Of a stretch of 64,000 nt of DNA, positions 36,205 through 44,572 are shown in pieces. Numbering within the stretch: the stretch's first letter is position 1; each line of letters opens with the position of its first letter. The notes below the pieces were generated by a model that was not told where the DNA came from, did no database searches, and worked only from the letters and a program-made list of their open reading frames with translations. The DNA comes from JBHJGP01 sp050331695. GTDB taxonomy: Bacteria > Pseudomonadota > Alphaproteobacteria > Geminicoccales > Geminicoccaceae. The translations under genes and the position numbers were made by a program. The stretch is taken from assembly GCA_050331695.1 (NCBI GenBank), contig JBHJGP010000002.1:5784-69783 (forward strand). The letters are read 5' to 3'.

Positions 36205-36804
36205 ATGGCTTTCGAACTTCCTGACCTCGGATACGCGCATGATGCGCTGGCACCCTACATGGGGGCGGAGACGGTGGAGCTCCATTACGGCAAGCATCAC
36301 CAGACCTATGTCACCAAACTCAACGACCTGGTCGAAGGCAGCGATTTGGCCGGCAAGTCCCTGGACGAGGTGGTGGTCGAAGGCTACCGGTCGGGCAATG
36401 CGGGCCTCATCAACAATGGCGGCCAGCATTGGAACCATACCCTGTTCTGGCGGACCATGAAAAAGGACGCCGGCGCACCGGGTGGCGAGCTCGCGCGCAT
36501 GATCGACGCCGCCTTCGGCTCGCTCGACGACTTCAAGGGAAAGTTCAAGGATGCGGCCACCGGGCAGTTCGGCAGCGGCTGGGCCTGGCTGATCGTCGAC
36601 GGCGGCAAATTGGCCGTCACCAGCACGCCCAACGGCGAAAACCCGCTGATGCACGGCAAGTCCGCTATTCTGGGGATCGACGTTTGGGAACATGCCTATT
36701 ACATAGATTATCGCAACCGCAGGCCGGATTACGTTCAGGCGTGGCTCGACCATTTGGTGAACTGGGAAGCCGTGGAAGCGGAACTTTCGAAGGCCACCAG
36801 CTAG
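36205..36804 (+). CDS. sodB: Superoxide dismutase, iron type
   Basis: 199 residues; converts superoxide to H2O2 and oxygen in the cytoplasm. Metal ligands are His27, His78 (in GGQHWNH), Asp159 and His163 (in DVWEHAYY). The outer-sphere glutamine is Gln74, in the N-terminal domain, and the C-terminal stretch GSGWAWL has no Gln, the arrangement of Fe-SOD rather than Mn-SOD; dual metal use cannot be excluded. An AGAGAGG-like site precedes the ATG. A terminator follows, so it is probably transcribed alone. Confidence 0.95.
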   Translation: MAFELPDLGYAHDALAPYMGAETVELHYGKHHQTYVTKLNDLVEGSDLAGKSLDEVVVEGYRSGNAGLINNGGQHWNHTLFWRTMKKDAGAPGGELARMIDAAFGSLDDFKGKFKDAATGQFGSGWAWLIVDGGKLAVTSTPNGENPLMHGKSAILGIDVWEHAYYIDYRNRRPDYVQAWLDHLVNWEAVEAELSKATS

Positions 36805-36870
36805 GTCAAACGTCGGCATCACGCTGATGATGGCGTGACAGGCCCGACAAACTGGCTCGGCATTGCGACC

Positions 36871-36907
36871 AAAGGGGGACGGAGACAGCCGTCCCCTTTT
36901 TTGTTTT
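36871..36907 (+). terminator. Rho-independent terminator after sodB
   Basis: GGGGACGG (36875-36882) pairs with CCGTCCCC (36889-36896) around AGACAG, followed by an uninterrupted T6 and then GTTTT. An A run on the 5' side (36871-36873) extends the pairing with the T tract. It ends 15 bases before the TraT start, so TraT needs its own promoter or readthrough. Confidence 0.88.
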
Positions 36908-36921
36908 GGAGCCGGATCAGC

Positions 36922-37665
36922 ATGACCAAAGCCACCCTTGTGCAGATCGTCGCAACCGCCTCGCTTCTCGTCCTGCTCGCAGGCTGCGCCGGGACCTCGA
37001 CGGCCATCTCCAAGCGCAATCTCGAGGTCGAAACCAGAATGACGGACACGATTTTCCTTGATCCTGTCGCCCACCAAAATCGAACCGTGTTCGTCCAGAT
37101 CCGAAACACCTCCGATCGCAGCGACCTAGATATCGAGCAAGCGGTCCGGGCCGAGGTCGAGGCGCGCGGCTACCGAATTGTCGAGGATCCTTCGATCGCC
37201 CGTTACTGGCTCCAGGCGAATGTGCTGCAGGCCGGGGTCATGTCACCGTCAGCCGCCGAGCAGGCCTATAGTGGCGGCTTCGGTAGCGTCATCGTCGGTG
37301 GCGCCACGGGCGCTGCCGCCGGTGCCGCGGTCGGCGATACCGAAACGGCGATCGTTGGCGGCCTGATCGGTGCCGCGGTCAGCACCGTCGTCGACAGTTT
37401 CGTCAGCGACGTGACCTATACCATCGTGACCGATCTCCAGGTTTCGGAGCGGGTTCGCGATGGCATCATCATCACCGAGACCGTCGATCACGAGCTGATC
37501 CAGGGCACGTCCGGTACGACCAGGCAAAACTCGATCAGGACCACCGACTGGCAGCGCTATCAGACGCGGGTGGTCAGCACCGCGAACAAGGCCAATCTTG
37601 AATTCGAGGAAGCCTCGCCCGATCTGGTGGCCGGCCTAACCCGCTCGATCGCCGGGATTTTCTGA
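36922..37665 (+). CDS. traT: TraT-family outer-membrane lipoprotein
   Basis: 247-residue lipoprotein: signal peptide with lipobox LLAGC (Cys about residue 22), then the TraT hallmarks STAISKRNLEVETRM, YWLQANVLQ, a glycine-rich central segment (GGATGAAAGAAVGDTETAI) and the C-terminal RVVSTANKANLEFEEA. On F-like plasmids TraT gives surface exclusion and complement resistance. Here no other transfer gene is nearby, so it is a chromosomal homologue whose role is not known. ATG at 36922. Its 3' end overlaps the Mth938-like gene by 30 bases, tail to tail. Confidence 0.93.
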   Translation: MTKATLVQIVATASLLVLLAGCAGTSTAISKRNLEVETRMTDTIFLDPVAHQNRTVFVQIRNTSDRSDLDIEQAVRAEVEARGYRIVEDPSIARYWLQANVLQAGVMSPSAAEQAYSGGFGSVIVGGATGAAAGAAVGDTETAIVGGLIGAAVSTVVDSFVSDVTYTIVTDLQVSERVRDGIIITETVDHELIQGTSGTTRQNSIRTTDWQRYQTRVVSTANKANLEFEEASPDLVAGLTRSIAGIF

Positions 37666-38055
37666 GCGTTGCGCGGTGGCGGACAGAGCGATCATCAGGG
37701 CCGCCGCGACTCGATCTTCGTTGAGAAGCACATTGTAGGTGCGGCAGGCAGCCGGCGTCGCCATCTGATCGAGGGCTGTGCCGGTGGCTCGGATCCGATC
37801 CAAGATCGCGGCATCGACCCGCTCGAAGCGTTCCCCGGTGCCGATGATCAGGACTTCGGGGCGGCTTTCCTCGAGCGACGCCACCATCGGGCTGACGTCC
37901 ACGTCCGCGATGCTTTGAGCCGACAACAGCTCCGTTCGCCGCGGGGTGACGAGAATGGAACCCTGAAAGGGCTGGCCCGACACGACGAAGCGTCCGGGTC
38001 CATAGCTTTCGATGACCTGGCGGTTCTCGAGGGAGATCGGATTGAGGTGGACCAC
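37636..38055 (-). CDS. Mth938-like domain protein (NDUFAF3 family)
   Basis: 139 residues of the Mth938/DUF498 fold. Recognisable parts are IESYGPGRFVVSGQPFQGSILV and the VLIIGTGERF Rossmann-like strand-turn, then AACRTYNVLLNEDRVAAALM. Eukaryotic homologues (NDUFAF3) assemble complex I; in alphaproteobacteria the gene habitually follows secF, as here (nine bases). GTG start. Function in bacteria is inferred only. Confidence 0.88.
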   Translation of the reverse strand: MVHLNPISLENRQVIESYGPGRFVVSGQPFQGSILVTPRRTELLSAQSIADVDVSPMVASLEESRPEVLIIGTGERFERVDAAILDRIRATGTALDQMATPAACRTYNVLLNEDRVAAALMIALSATAQRSENPGDRAG

Positions 38056-38064
38056 GCGTCCCGC

Positions 38065-39000
38065 TCAGCCGGTGGTGGCGGCCGCCTGAACCTCACCCTC
38101 CCGGCGCAGGTTCAACCAGACCAACAACGGTGTGCCGACGAAGATCGACGAGTAGGTACCGACCAGAACGCCAAGAATCATGCCGAAGGTGAAGCCGCGA
38201 ATGACCTCGCCGCCGAAAAAGAACAGGGCGAACAGGGCTAGCAGCGTGGTCAGCGAGGTGACCACCGTTCGCGCCAAGGTCTCGTTCAGGCTCCGGTCGA
38301 GCAGATCAATAATGCTCAAGCGTTTGTAGCGTCTAAGATTTTCCCGGACCCGATCGAACACGACCACGGTGTCGTTGAGCGAGTAGCCGACGATGGTGAG
38401 GAGCGCTGCCACCGTCGACAGATTGAATTCGAGGCGGATCAGCGCGAACACCCCAAGGGTGATCAGGACGTCGTGGACAAGAGCTGTGATCGCGCCGACG
38501 CCGAACTGCCACTCGAAGCGAAACCAGATGTAAACCATCACCGCGATCAGAGCGAGCGTCACAGCGAACACACCGGCCCGCAACAGCTCCTGGCTAACCT
38601 TGGGGCCGACGAACTCGGTGCGGCGAAAACTCACATCCTCGCCGACCAGTTCGGCGATCGCCGTCTTGACCGTCTCGGTCGCTTCGATCTGGGCCGCCTG
38701 ATCGCCCTGTTGGCGTTCGAGCCTGACCAGAACATCCGTCTCTTGGCCGAACTCCTGAAGCGCCACCTCGCCCAGACCTAGATCGTTCAGCGCGCCGCGC
38801 ATCCGTCCCAAATCCGCCGGCGCGGGCGTGCGCACCTCGATCAGGATCCCGCCTCGGAAATCGATGCCGAAATTGAGGCCAAGGGTCGCGATCAGCAGCA
38901 TCGATAGCACCATGGCGGCCCCGGAGACGGCGAACGCGATCCGGCGCAACGCCATGAACGGGATGTGGGTCTTTTCGGGTATCAGCCTGAAGGTGCGCAT
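38065..39000 (-). CDS. secF: Protein-export membrane protein SecF
   Basis: 311 residues, six membrane helices with one large periplasmic loop after helix 1. Together with SecD it uses the proton gradient to pull proteins out of the SecYEG channel. The FGIDFRGGILIEVRT block and VGYSLNDTVVVFDRVREN in helix 5 are diagnostic. It starts four bases after secD ends, so yajC, secD, secF and the Mth938-like gene form an operon. Confidence 0.97.
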   Translation of the reverse strand: MRTFRLIPEKTHIPFMALRRIAFAVSGAAMVLSMLLIATLGLNFGIDFRGGILIEVRTPAPADLGRMRGALNDLGLGEVALQEFGQETDVLVRLERQQGDQAAQIEATETVKTAIAELVGEDVSFRRTEFVGPKVSQELLRAGVFAVTLALIAVMVYIWFRFEWQFGVGAITALVHDVLITLGVFALIRLEFNLSTVAALLTIVGYSLNDTVVVFDRVRENLRRYKRLSIIDLLDRSLNETLARTVVTSLTTLLALFALFFFGGEVIRGFTFGMILGVLVGTYSSIFVGTPLLVWLNLRREGEVQAAATTG

Positions 39001-39004
39001 CGGC

Positions 39005-40651
39005 TCAGATCGGCAACGTCTTGGGTCGCGTCCGCTGATACCAGACGCTGACCAGGAGACGGGCGAAGGTTATGGCAGTGAACATCGAGGTGACGATACC
39101 GATGGCGAGCGTCACCGCGAAGCCCTTGACCGGTCCGGAGCCGAACTGAAACAGGAGCAGCGCCGCGATCAGGGTGGTGATGTTGGCGTCGATAATCGTC
39201 CGCATCGCCTGCTTGTAGCCGCTTTCGATGGCGCCGACCGGTCCCTTGCCGATCCGAGCCTCCTCGCGGATGCGCTCGAAGATCAGGACGTTGGCGTCGA
39301 CCGCCATGCCGATGGTGAGCACGATCCCGGCGATACCCGGCAAGGTCAGGGTGGCCCCCAGGACCGATAGGGCGCCGGCGATCAGCACCAGATTGACCAA
39401 AAGCGCCGCCACCGCGACGAGACCGAAGATACCGTAATAGGCTCCCATGAAGAGGCAGACCGCGACCACGGCGATAACCCCGGCAATTTCACCTGCCGCG
39501 ATGGAATCGGCACCGAGATCCGGACCGACGCTCCGCTCCTCCAGAACGTTGAGCGGCGCCGGCAGAGCGCCGGCTCTGAGCAGCAATGCCAGCTCATTCG
39601 CCGATTCCACGGTAAAGCTGCCCGAGATGATGCCGTTGCCGCCGAGGATCGGCTCCTGGATCTCCGGTGCGCTGATCACCTTGTCGTCGAGAACGATGGC
39701 GAACAGCGCGCCGACATTCTCGGACGTGATCTGGCCGAATTTGCGGGCGCCCGTGGTGTCGAAGGTGAAGCTTACGACCGGCTGATTGTCCTGGAAGGTC
39801 GGCTGGCTGTTGGTCAGGTTCTCGCCGCTCAGCTCGACTTTTCTATCGACCACCCACTCGAAGACGGGATTGCCGTCCTCGTCGGTTTCATCAGACGGGA
39901 AGACCACCAGACCGGCTCGGCTGGACCCATCGCGGACCTCGCCTGCAGTAACCCCGGGCTCGACCATGTGGAAGGTCAGCCGCGCGGTCTGTCCGAGCAG
40001 GCGCTTGATGGCTTCGGGATCCCGTTCGCCCGGCACCTGGACGAGGATCCGGTCCGCGCCCTGGCGCTGGATGGTCGGCTCGCGGGTGCCAAGCTCATCG
40101 ATCCGGCGACGCACCACCTCCAACGACTGGGTCAGAACCGAGGTGAGCAGCGCGTCCCTGCCCTCCTCGCTGAACCCCATCGACAACCGATCGCCCTGCT
40201 GGCTGATCTCGAACTGTTCGGCGGTGATCGCGCCGAAGCCGCCGCCGAGCAAACTGCCCCCGCCGCCGGCCGTGCTGACCGGAATGTTGGTGTTCAGTTC
40301 GTCCAATTGCTCGCGGGCGCTCTCCGCGTCGGTGCTTTCGGCCAGCGTGAAGATGACGCGGCCGTTCCTGACACCCAGTCCCCGGTAGCGGATCCGCTCG
40401 GTCCGGAGCGCAATGCGAATGTCGCCCAGAAGCGTTTCCAGACGCTCTTCGACCACCTCGTCGGCATCGACCTCGAGCAGGAGATGGGAGCCGCCTTGAA
40501 GGTCGAGGCCGAGATTGATCTGCCCCTTCGGCAAAACGTCCGGCCACGCTTGGACAGTGTCTCGGGCGAAGAGGTTGGGCACGGCCAGAACCGCTCCCAG
40601 AACGCAGATCCCGAGGACGAACACAATCTGCCAGGTGGCGAACCGTAGCAT
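39005..40651 (-). CDS. secD: Protein-export membrane protein SecD
   Basis: 548 residues from ATG at 40651 (the frame is open further upstream into yajC but this start fits the family). N-terminal helix, LGLDLQGGSHLLLEVD first periplasmic mark, P1 domain with a Gly-rich insert (STAGGGGSLLGGGFGAI, about residues 170-186), then five further helices with TLPGIAGIVLTIGMAVDANVLI. Acts with SecF in Sec export. Ten bases separate it from yajC. Confidence 0.97.
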   Translation of the reverse strand: MLRFATWQIVFVLGICVLGAVLAVPNLFARDTVQAWPDVLPKGQINLGLDLQGGSHLLLEVDADEVVEERLETLLGDIRIALRTERIRYRGLGVRNGRVIFTLAESTDAESAREQLDELNTNIPVSTAGGGGSLLGGGFGAITAEQFEISQQGDRLSMGFSEEGRDALLTSVLTQSLEVVRRRIDELGTREPTIQRQGADRILVQVPGERDPEAIKRLLGQTARLTFHMVEPGVTAGEVRDGSSRAGLVVFPSDETDEDGNPVFEWVVDRKVELSGENLTNSQPTFQDNQPVVSFTFDTTGARKFGQITSENVGALFAIVLDDKVISAPEIQEPILGGNGIISGSFTVESANELALLLRAGALPAPLNVLEERSVGPDLGADSIAAGEIAGVIAVVAVCLFMGAYYGIFGLVAVAALLVNLVLIAGALSVLGATLTLPGIAGIVLTIGMAVDANVLIFERIREEARIGKGPVGAIESGYKQAMRTIIDANITTLIAALLLFQFGSGPVKGFAVTLAIGIVTSMFTAITFARLLVSVWYQRTRPKTLPI

Positions 40652-40661
40652 GGGTGTTGCT

Positions 40662-41072
40662 TTATGACTTCTTGCCGCCGAGCAACTTCTGCAGGAAACC
40701 ACCCTTTTCGGCGCTGTCATCGTTGGCCGGCTTGCCGGCCGGTTTCGGCGCTGCCGGTTTGGGCGGCTCATAAAGACCGGAAACGGTGCCTTGGGCGACG
40801 CGCACCTTCACATTCTCAGCCAGTTCGACCACCAGCACGTTTTGCTGTTCCTCGACCTTGGCCACCGTGCCGATCAAGCCGCCACCGGTGACGATCTTAT
40901 CACCTTTCTTGATAGCGGCGATCATCTCCCGATGCTCGCGCATCTTTTTCTGCTGGGGCCGGATCAACAAGAACCAGAAAACGACGAAGATCAGGACCAG
41001 AGGCAGCATGGAGACGAAAAAGTCGGGCGAACCCGCGCCGGCAGCTTGGGCGTAGGCGGGAGAAATCAGCAT
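40662..41072 (-). CDS. yajC: Preprotein translocase subunit YajC
   Basis: 136 residues from ATG at 41072. A short N-terminal lead rich in Ala/Gly, one membrane helix (LPLVLIFVVFWFLLIRPQQKK) and a cytoplasmic domain with GGLIGTVAKVEEQQNVLVVE. The C-terminal 35 residues are Pro/Lys-rich low complexity, longer than in E. coli. First gene of the yajC-secD-secF operon; the ribosome-binding site is weak. Confidence 0.95.
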   Translation of the reverse strand: MLISPAYAQAAGAGSPDFFVSMLPLVLIFVVFWFLLIRPQQKKMREHREMIAAIKKGDKIVTGGGLIGTVAKVEEQQNVLVVELAENVKVRVAQGTVSGLYEPPKPAAPKPAGKPANDDSAEKGGFLQKLLGGKKS

Positions 41073-41194
41073 CGAGGCACCGGTTGAGGCTTGGTTGAGA
41101 GCGTCGGGACTATACCGACGCACATGCCGTTTGCAACTCCGCCGCCAGTCGCCCTAGAGATAGGCGCCTCAACTCTCTTCCTCGGGATGTGGTC

Positions 41195-42046
41195 ATGAGC
41201 GAGCACCCTCTCGCGCCCCTGCTGCTGCGCATCGCCGAAGCCCTGGATGGTGCGGCCGATCAGCCATTCGCGGTGGATCTCTCAAGCGCGGACGGTTTCA
41301 TCTGGCAGGCCGACCGAAAGCAGCTCCGCCCGGTGACCTCGATCAGCAACATCTCCTGGGATCTGCTCCGCGGCGTCGACCATGTGCGCGATATTCTCGA
41401 GGCAAACACCCGGCAATTCGCCGACGGCCACGCCGCCAACAACGCCCTGCTCTGGGGTGCCCGGGGCATGGGCAAGAGTTCACTGGTCAAAGCCGTCCAC
41501 GCCCGGATCAATGCCGGCCGAACGGACCGGCTGGCCTTGATCGAAATTCATCGCGAAGACCTACCGAGCCTGCCCATGCTGCTGGGCGCCTTGGCGCGTC
41601 AGGATCGCCGCTGCATCCTCTTCTGCGACGACCTCAGCTTCGATGCCGGCGAAACCAGCTACAAATCGCTGAAAGCGGTCCTTGAGGGCGGGCTAGAGGG
41701 CAAGCCCGGCAATGTGCTGTTCTATGCGACTTCGAACCGCCGGCACCTGATGCCTCGGCAGATGATCGAAAATGAGCGATCGACGGCGATCCATCCGGGT
41801 GAATCCGTCGAGGAAAAGATTTCGTTGTCCGATCGTTTCGGCCTTTGGCTCGGTTTTCACCCTTGTGACCAGGCGACCTACCTGGCGATGATCGACGCCT
41901 ACGCCGATCATTTCAGCCTGAAGGCCGACGATCTGCATCGCCAGGCGCTGGAATGGGCCCAGACCCGGGGCACCCGTTCCGGCCGCGTCGCCTGGCAGTT
42001 CACCCAGGATTTGGCGGGCCGGCTCCGCGTTGCCCTCCGTGAATAG
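41195..42046 (+). CDS. DUF815 AAA-type ATPase
   Basis: About 283 residues. Walker A GARGMGKSS (around residue 90) and Walker B ILFCDDLSFD are clear, followed by SNRRHLMPRQM and the SLSDRFGLWLGFHP sensor-like block typical of DUF815. The family is widespread in Proteobacteria without a defined role. ATG at 41195 is preferred over GTG at 41189. Divergent from yajC; in many alphaproteobacteria it keeps this place next to yajC. Confidence 0.88.
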   Translation: MSEHPLAPLLLRIAEALDGAADQPFAVDLSSADGFIWQADRKQLRPVTSISNISWDLLRGVDHVRDILEANTRQFADGHAANNALLWGARGMGKSSLVKAVHARINAGRTDRLALIEIHREDLPSLPMLLGALARQDRRCILFCDDLSFDAGETSYKSLKAVLEGGLEGKPGNVLFYATSNRRHLMPRQMIENERSTAIHPGESVEEKISLSDRFGLWLGFHPCDQATYLAMIDAYADHFSLKADDLHRQALEWAQTRGTRSGRVAWQFTQDLAGRLRVALRE

Positions 42047-42057
42047 CGCTCAGCCGG

Positions 42058-42471
42058 TCAGGAAATGGCCGGCTTTTCACCCTGATTGCGGAGCGCGTCC
42101 ACGCTCAACGGCCCCGGTCCGGCGAACAGGATGAACAGAAAGACGAAACAGTAGAGGATGGCCGCGTCGCCGCCGTTCTCGATTGGATAGAAGCTCTGGG
42201 GCGCGTGCACCATCCAGTAGGCAACGGCCATCAAACCGGAGAGCAGAAACGCGACCGGCCGGGTGAACAGGCCGACGATCAGCAGGGCACCGCCGATCAG
42301 CTCGAACACGCCCGCGATCCAGGGTAGGGACATGACCGGCGGCCCGCTTTCCGTGGGCGGGAAGTTCAGCAGTTTCTGGGTGCCATGTTCGAAGAAGATG
42401 AGTGCCGTGACGATGCGCAGAACGCTCAACATCCAAGGCGTCCAGCGCTCCCAGAAAGATTGCTCGGCCAT
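42058..42471 (-). CDS. DoxX-family membrane protein
   Basis: 137 residues with four hydrophobic helices; the DoxX pattern RIVTALIFFEHGTQKL, WIAGVFELIGGALLIVGLFTRPVAF is recognisable. Very strong ribosome-binding site (GGGAGG) before the ATG at 42471. Members are linked to quinone or thiosulfate metabolism or oxidative stress in a few species; no function can be assigned here. Convergent with the DUF815 gene. Confidence 0.87.
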   Translation of the reverse strand: MAEQSFWERWTPWMLSVLRIVTALIFFEHGTQKLLNFPPTESGPPVMSLPWIAGVFELIGGALLIVGLFTRPVAFLLSGLMAVAYWMVHAPQSFYPIENGGDAAILYCFVFLFILFAGPGPLSVDALRNQGEKPAIS

Positions 42472-42580
42472 GGCCTCCCTCCCCTTTCCTATCGACGATT
42501 AGCGCTTCCGCCTTATGCCCGCACCAGGGTCGGGACGTCGATAGGTTGTGGGACGAACCTCAGGTGTGCGGAACGCCCTT

Positions 42581-43723
42581 CTAGCGCGACGCAAGCCGGG
42601 GGGACGGGGTGAGATAGTCGACCGGATCGACCACCTGGGCACCGACACGCATCTCGAAATAGAGCTGGGCGGCGGCGGCAAGACCGGTGGCGCCAGCGAG
42701 CCCCAGGGCCTGGCCCCGGCGGACCACGTCGCCCACCGCGACCTCGGTGCTCTCAAGGTGGCCATAGGCCGTGGTGTAGTCGCCATCATGGCGGATCACG
42801 ACCATGTTGCCGTAGGCCGGGATCCCGTCACCTTCGAAGATAACGACGCCGTTCTCCGAGGCGAGGATCGGTGTGCCTTGGCTGGCCGGAATCGTGATGC
42901 CGTTGGCGATCCAGCCCTCGATCGATGGCGCCGCGAGCGTCGCCGGGTCGGCCTCGACCGGCCAAAGGAAGCCGTTGCCGCTCAGGGATGGTGGCGGCAG
43001 CGTCTCGGTGCTCGGATCCAGTTGCCCGTGAACGTCCGTGTTCGGCTGGGCGCGCTCGCCGCTGCGGGCGCCAACGCCAATGCCCCGGGTTGCGACCTCG
43101 GCTTCAGGAGCCGGAAGCTGCAGAACCTGGCCTGAATAAAGCGGCTCGTGGGGGCGAAGACCGTTGGCCTCAGCGATCGCTTCGACGCTCAGACCGTATG
43201 ATTGGGCAACCTGTTCCAGGGTTTCGCCGGCGACGACCTGATGAACGGCCCCGGCCGCGAGGTCCTTTTCGGTAGGTTCATCGGCGCCGATGAACGGTCC
43301 ACCGGCCCCGCCGCCGAGGCCGGGGCCACCGAGATCGCCATCACCAGCCCCGGAAATGGTGCCGGAACGGTGCGGCTGGTCGGGCGGCGGCAAAGGTTGG
43401 CTGTCGATCTGGGGGGATGGCGCGGGAGGCGCCCAGACATCGATCGGACCATTCGCCGGAACGGGTTGCGGTGTCTGCGCAGGCGTGTCGGCGGACCGGT
43501 CATAGGCGACGGTCTGGGTGTCGCCCTCTTGCCTGGCTTGCTCCAGACGTTGGCGGTGATTGGGATCAAGGCTGGCAAAGGCGCTGTATTCTTTCGCCCG
43601 GTTTTGCTTGCGGGCAGCCTGCCAACTGACGCCCTCACCCCATTTGAGCGGCTGGTACTGCGTGCACGCCCCCATCAACAGGCTCAAGCCAGCGATGCTG
43701 ACAATCCAGGCACCTTTGGTCAC
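42581..43723 (-). CDS. LysM/M23 peptidase-domain lipoprotein (NlpD-like)
   Basis: 380 residues from GTG at 43723, chosen because GAGGAG lies seven bases before it and because it puts the lipobox LLMGAC at residues 13-18; an in-frame ATG at 43747 is possible. After a Pro/Gly-rich linker comes one LysM domain (VVAGETLEQVAQSYGLSVEAI) for peptidoglycan binding and a C-terminal M23/LytM fold. The expected catalytic H-x-H reads as HLE in TAYGHLES and the first zinc-site histidine block (H..D) is not clear, so it is probably a non-enzymatic activator of amidases, like NlpD. Downstream of surE. Confidence 0.88.
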   Translation of the reverse strand: MTKGAWIVSIAGLSLLMGACTQYQPLKWGEGVSWQAARKQNRAKEYSAFASLDPNHRQRLEQARQEGDTQTVAYDRSADTPAQTPQPVPANGPIDVWAPPAPSPQIDSQPLPPPDQPHRSGTISGAGDGDLGGPGLGGGAGGPFIGADEPTEKDLAAGAVHQVVAGETLEQVAQSYGLSVEAIAEANGLRPHEPLYSGQVLQLPAPEAEVATRGIGVGARSGERAQPNTDVHGQLDPSTETLPPPSLSGNGFLWPVEADPATLAAPSIEGWIANGITIPASQGTPILASENGVVIFEGDGIPAYGNMVVIRHDGDYTTAYGHLESTEVAVGDVVRRGQALGLAGATGLAAAAQLYFEMRVGAQVVDPVDYLTPSPRLASR

Positions 43724-43810
43724 GGCACGACTCCTCAGCTCAACCATTCGGACGAGCCTATAACCGAACGCGCAACCTCTAATCAAGGTTGTTTGAAGTA
43801 CTGGATGAAC

Positions 43811-44572
43811 TCAGAGACGCAAGTCTCTCCGAAACCGCTCAAGTTCCGGTATATGGGTCATATCCAGGTGTATCGGTGTGATTGAAATGATGCCGGCTTC
43901 TACAGCCGTAACGTCAGTTTCGGGCACCGAATCATGTTCTGTCTTCAAAGTGCCGATCCAGATGTAGGGCTCGCCCCGCGGATCGATCCGCTCCACCAAT
44001 TGGTCGCCGACTTTGCGCTTGCCCTGGCAGGTGACGGCGATGCCCTCAACCGACGCCACCACGCGGTCCGGAAAATTGACGTTGAGCAAAACCCCTTTGC
44101 TCCAGCCGAGATCGGTCGCCCGCCTGATCAGATCCGGCGCGAAATGTTCGGCCGTTGCCCATTTGACGGGGTGACCGTAGCGGCAGCACTGGCTGAGCGC
44201 GATCGCCGGCACGTCCATGAGCGTCGCCTCCATGGCGGCAGCGATGGTGCCGGAATAGGTCACGTCGTCAGCGACATTGCCGCCATTGTTGACCCCGGAG
44301 AGAACCAAATCGATCGCCTGGTCCTTGAGGATCGTCTGCAGTGCCAGCAGCACGCAATCGGTGGGCGTCCCGTCAATCGCATAGCGCCTTTCCGAAACCT
44401 CACGAATGCGCAGAGGCCGCTTGAGGGTTAGCGAATGGCCGGCGCCACTATGGTTAACCTCCGGCGCGACGACCCAGACCTCGCCGCCGATGGTCTCGGC
44501 GATCCGCTCCACGCTCTTCAGGCCCGGCGCGTTGATCCCGTCATCATTGGTTACCAGGATCCGCCGGCTCAT
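43811..44572 (-). CDS. surE: 5'/3'-nucleotidase SurE
   Basis: 253 residues; metal-dependent phosphatase acting on nucleoside monophosphates and short polyphosphate, linked to stationary-phase survival. N-terminal LVTNDDGINAPG with the metal-binding Asp pair, then SGVNNGGN and TDCVLLAL confirm the family. Its ATG overlaps serS TGA by four bases (ATGA). In E. coli pcm follows surE; here the next gene is the LysM/M23 lipoprotein and pcm is absent. Confidence 0.97.
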   Translation of the reverse strand: MSRRILVTNDDGINAPGLKSVERIAETIGGEVWVVAPEVNHSGAGHSLTLKRPLRIREVSERRYAIDGTPTDCVLLALQTILKDQAIDLVLSGVNNGGNVADDVTYSGTIAAAMEATLMDVPAIALSQCCRYGHPVKWATAEHFAPDLIRRATDLGWSKGVLLNVNFPDRVVASVEGIAVTCQGKRKVGDQLVERIDPRGEPYIWIGTLKTEHDSVPETDVTAVEAGIISITPIHLDMTHIPELERFRRDLRL

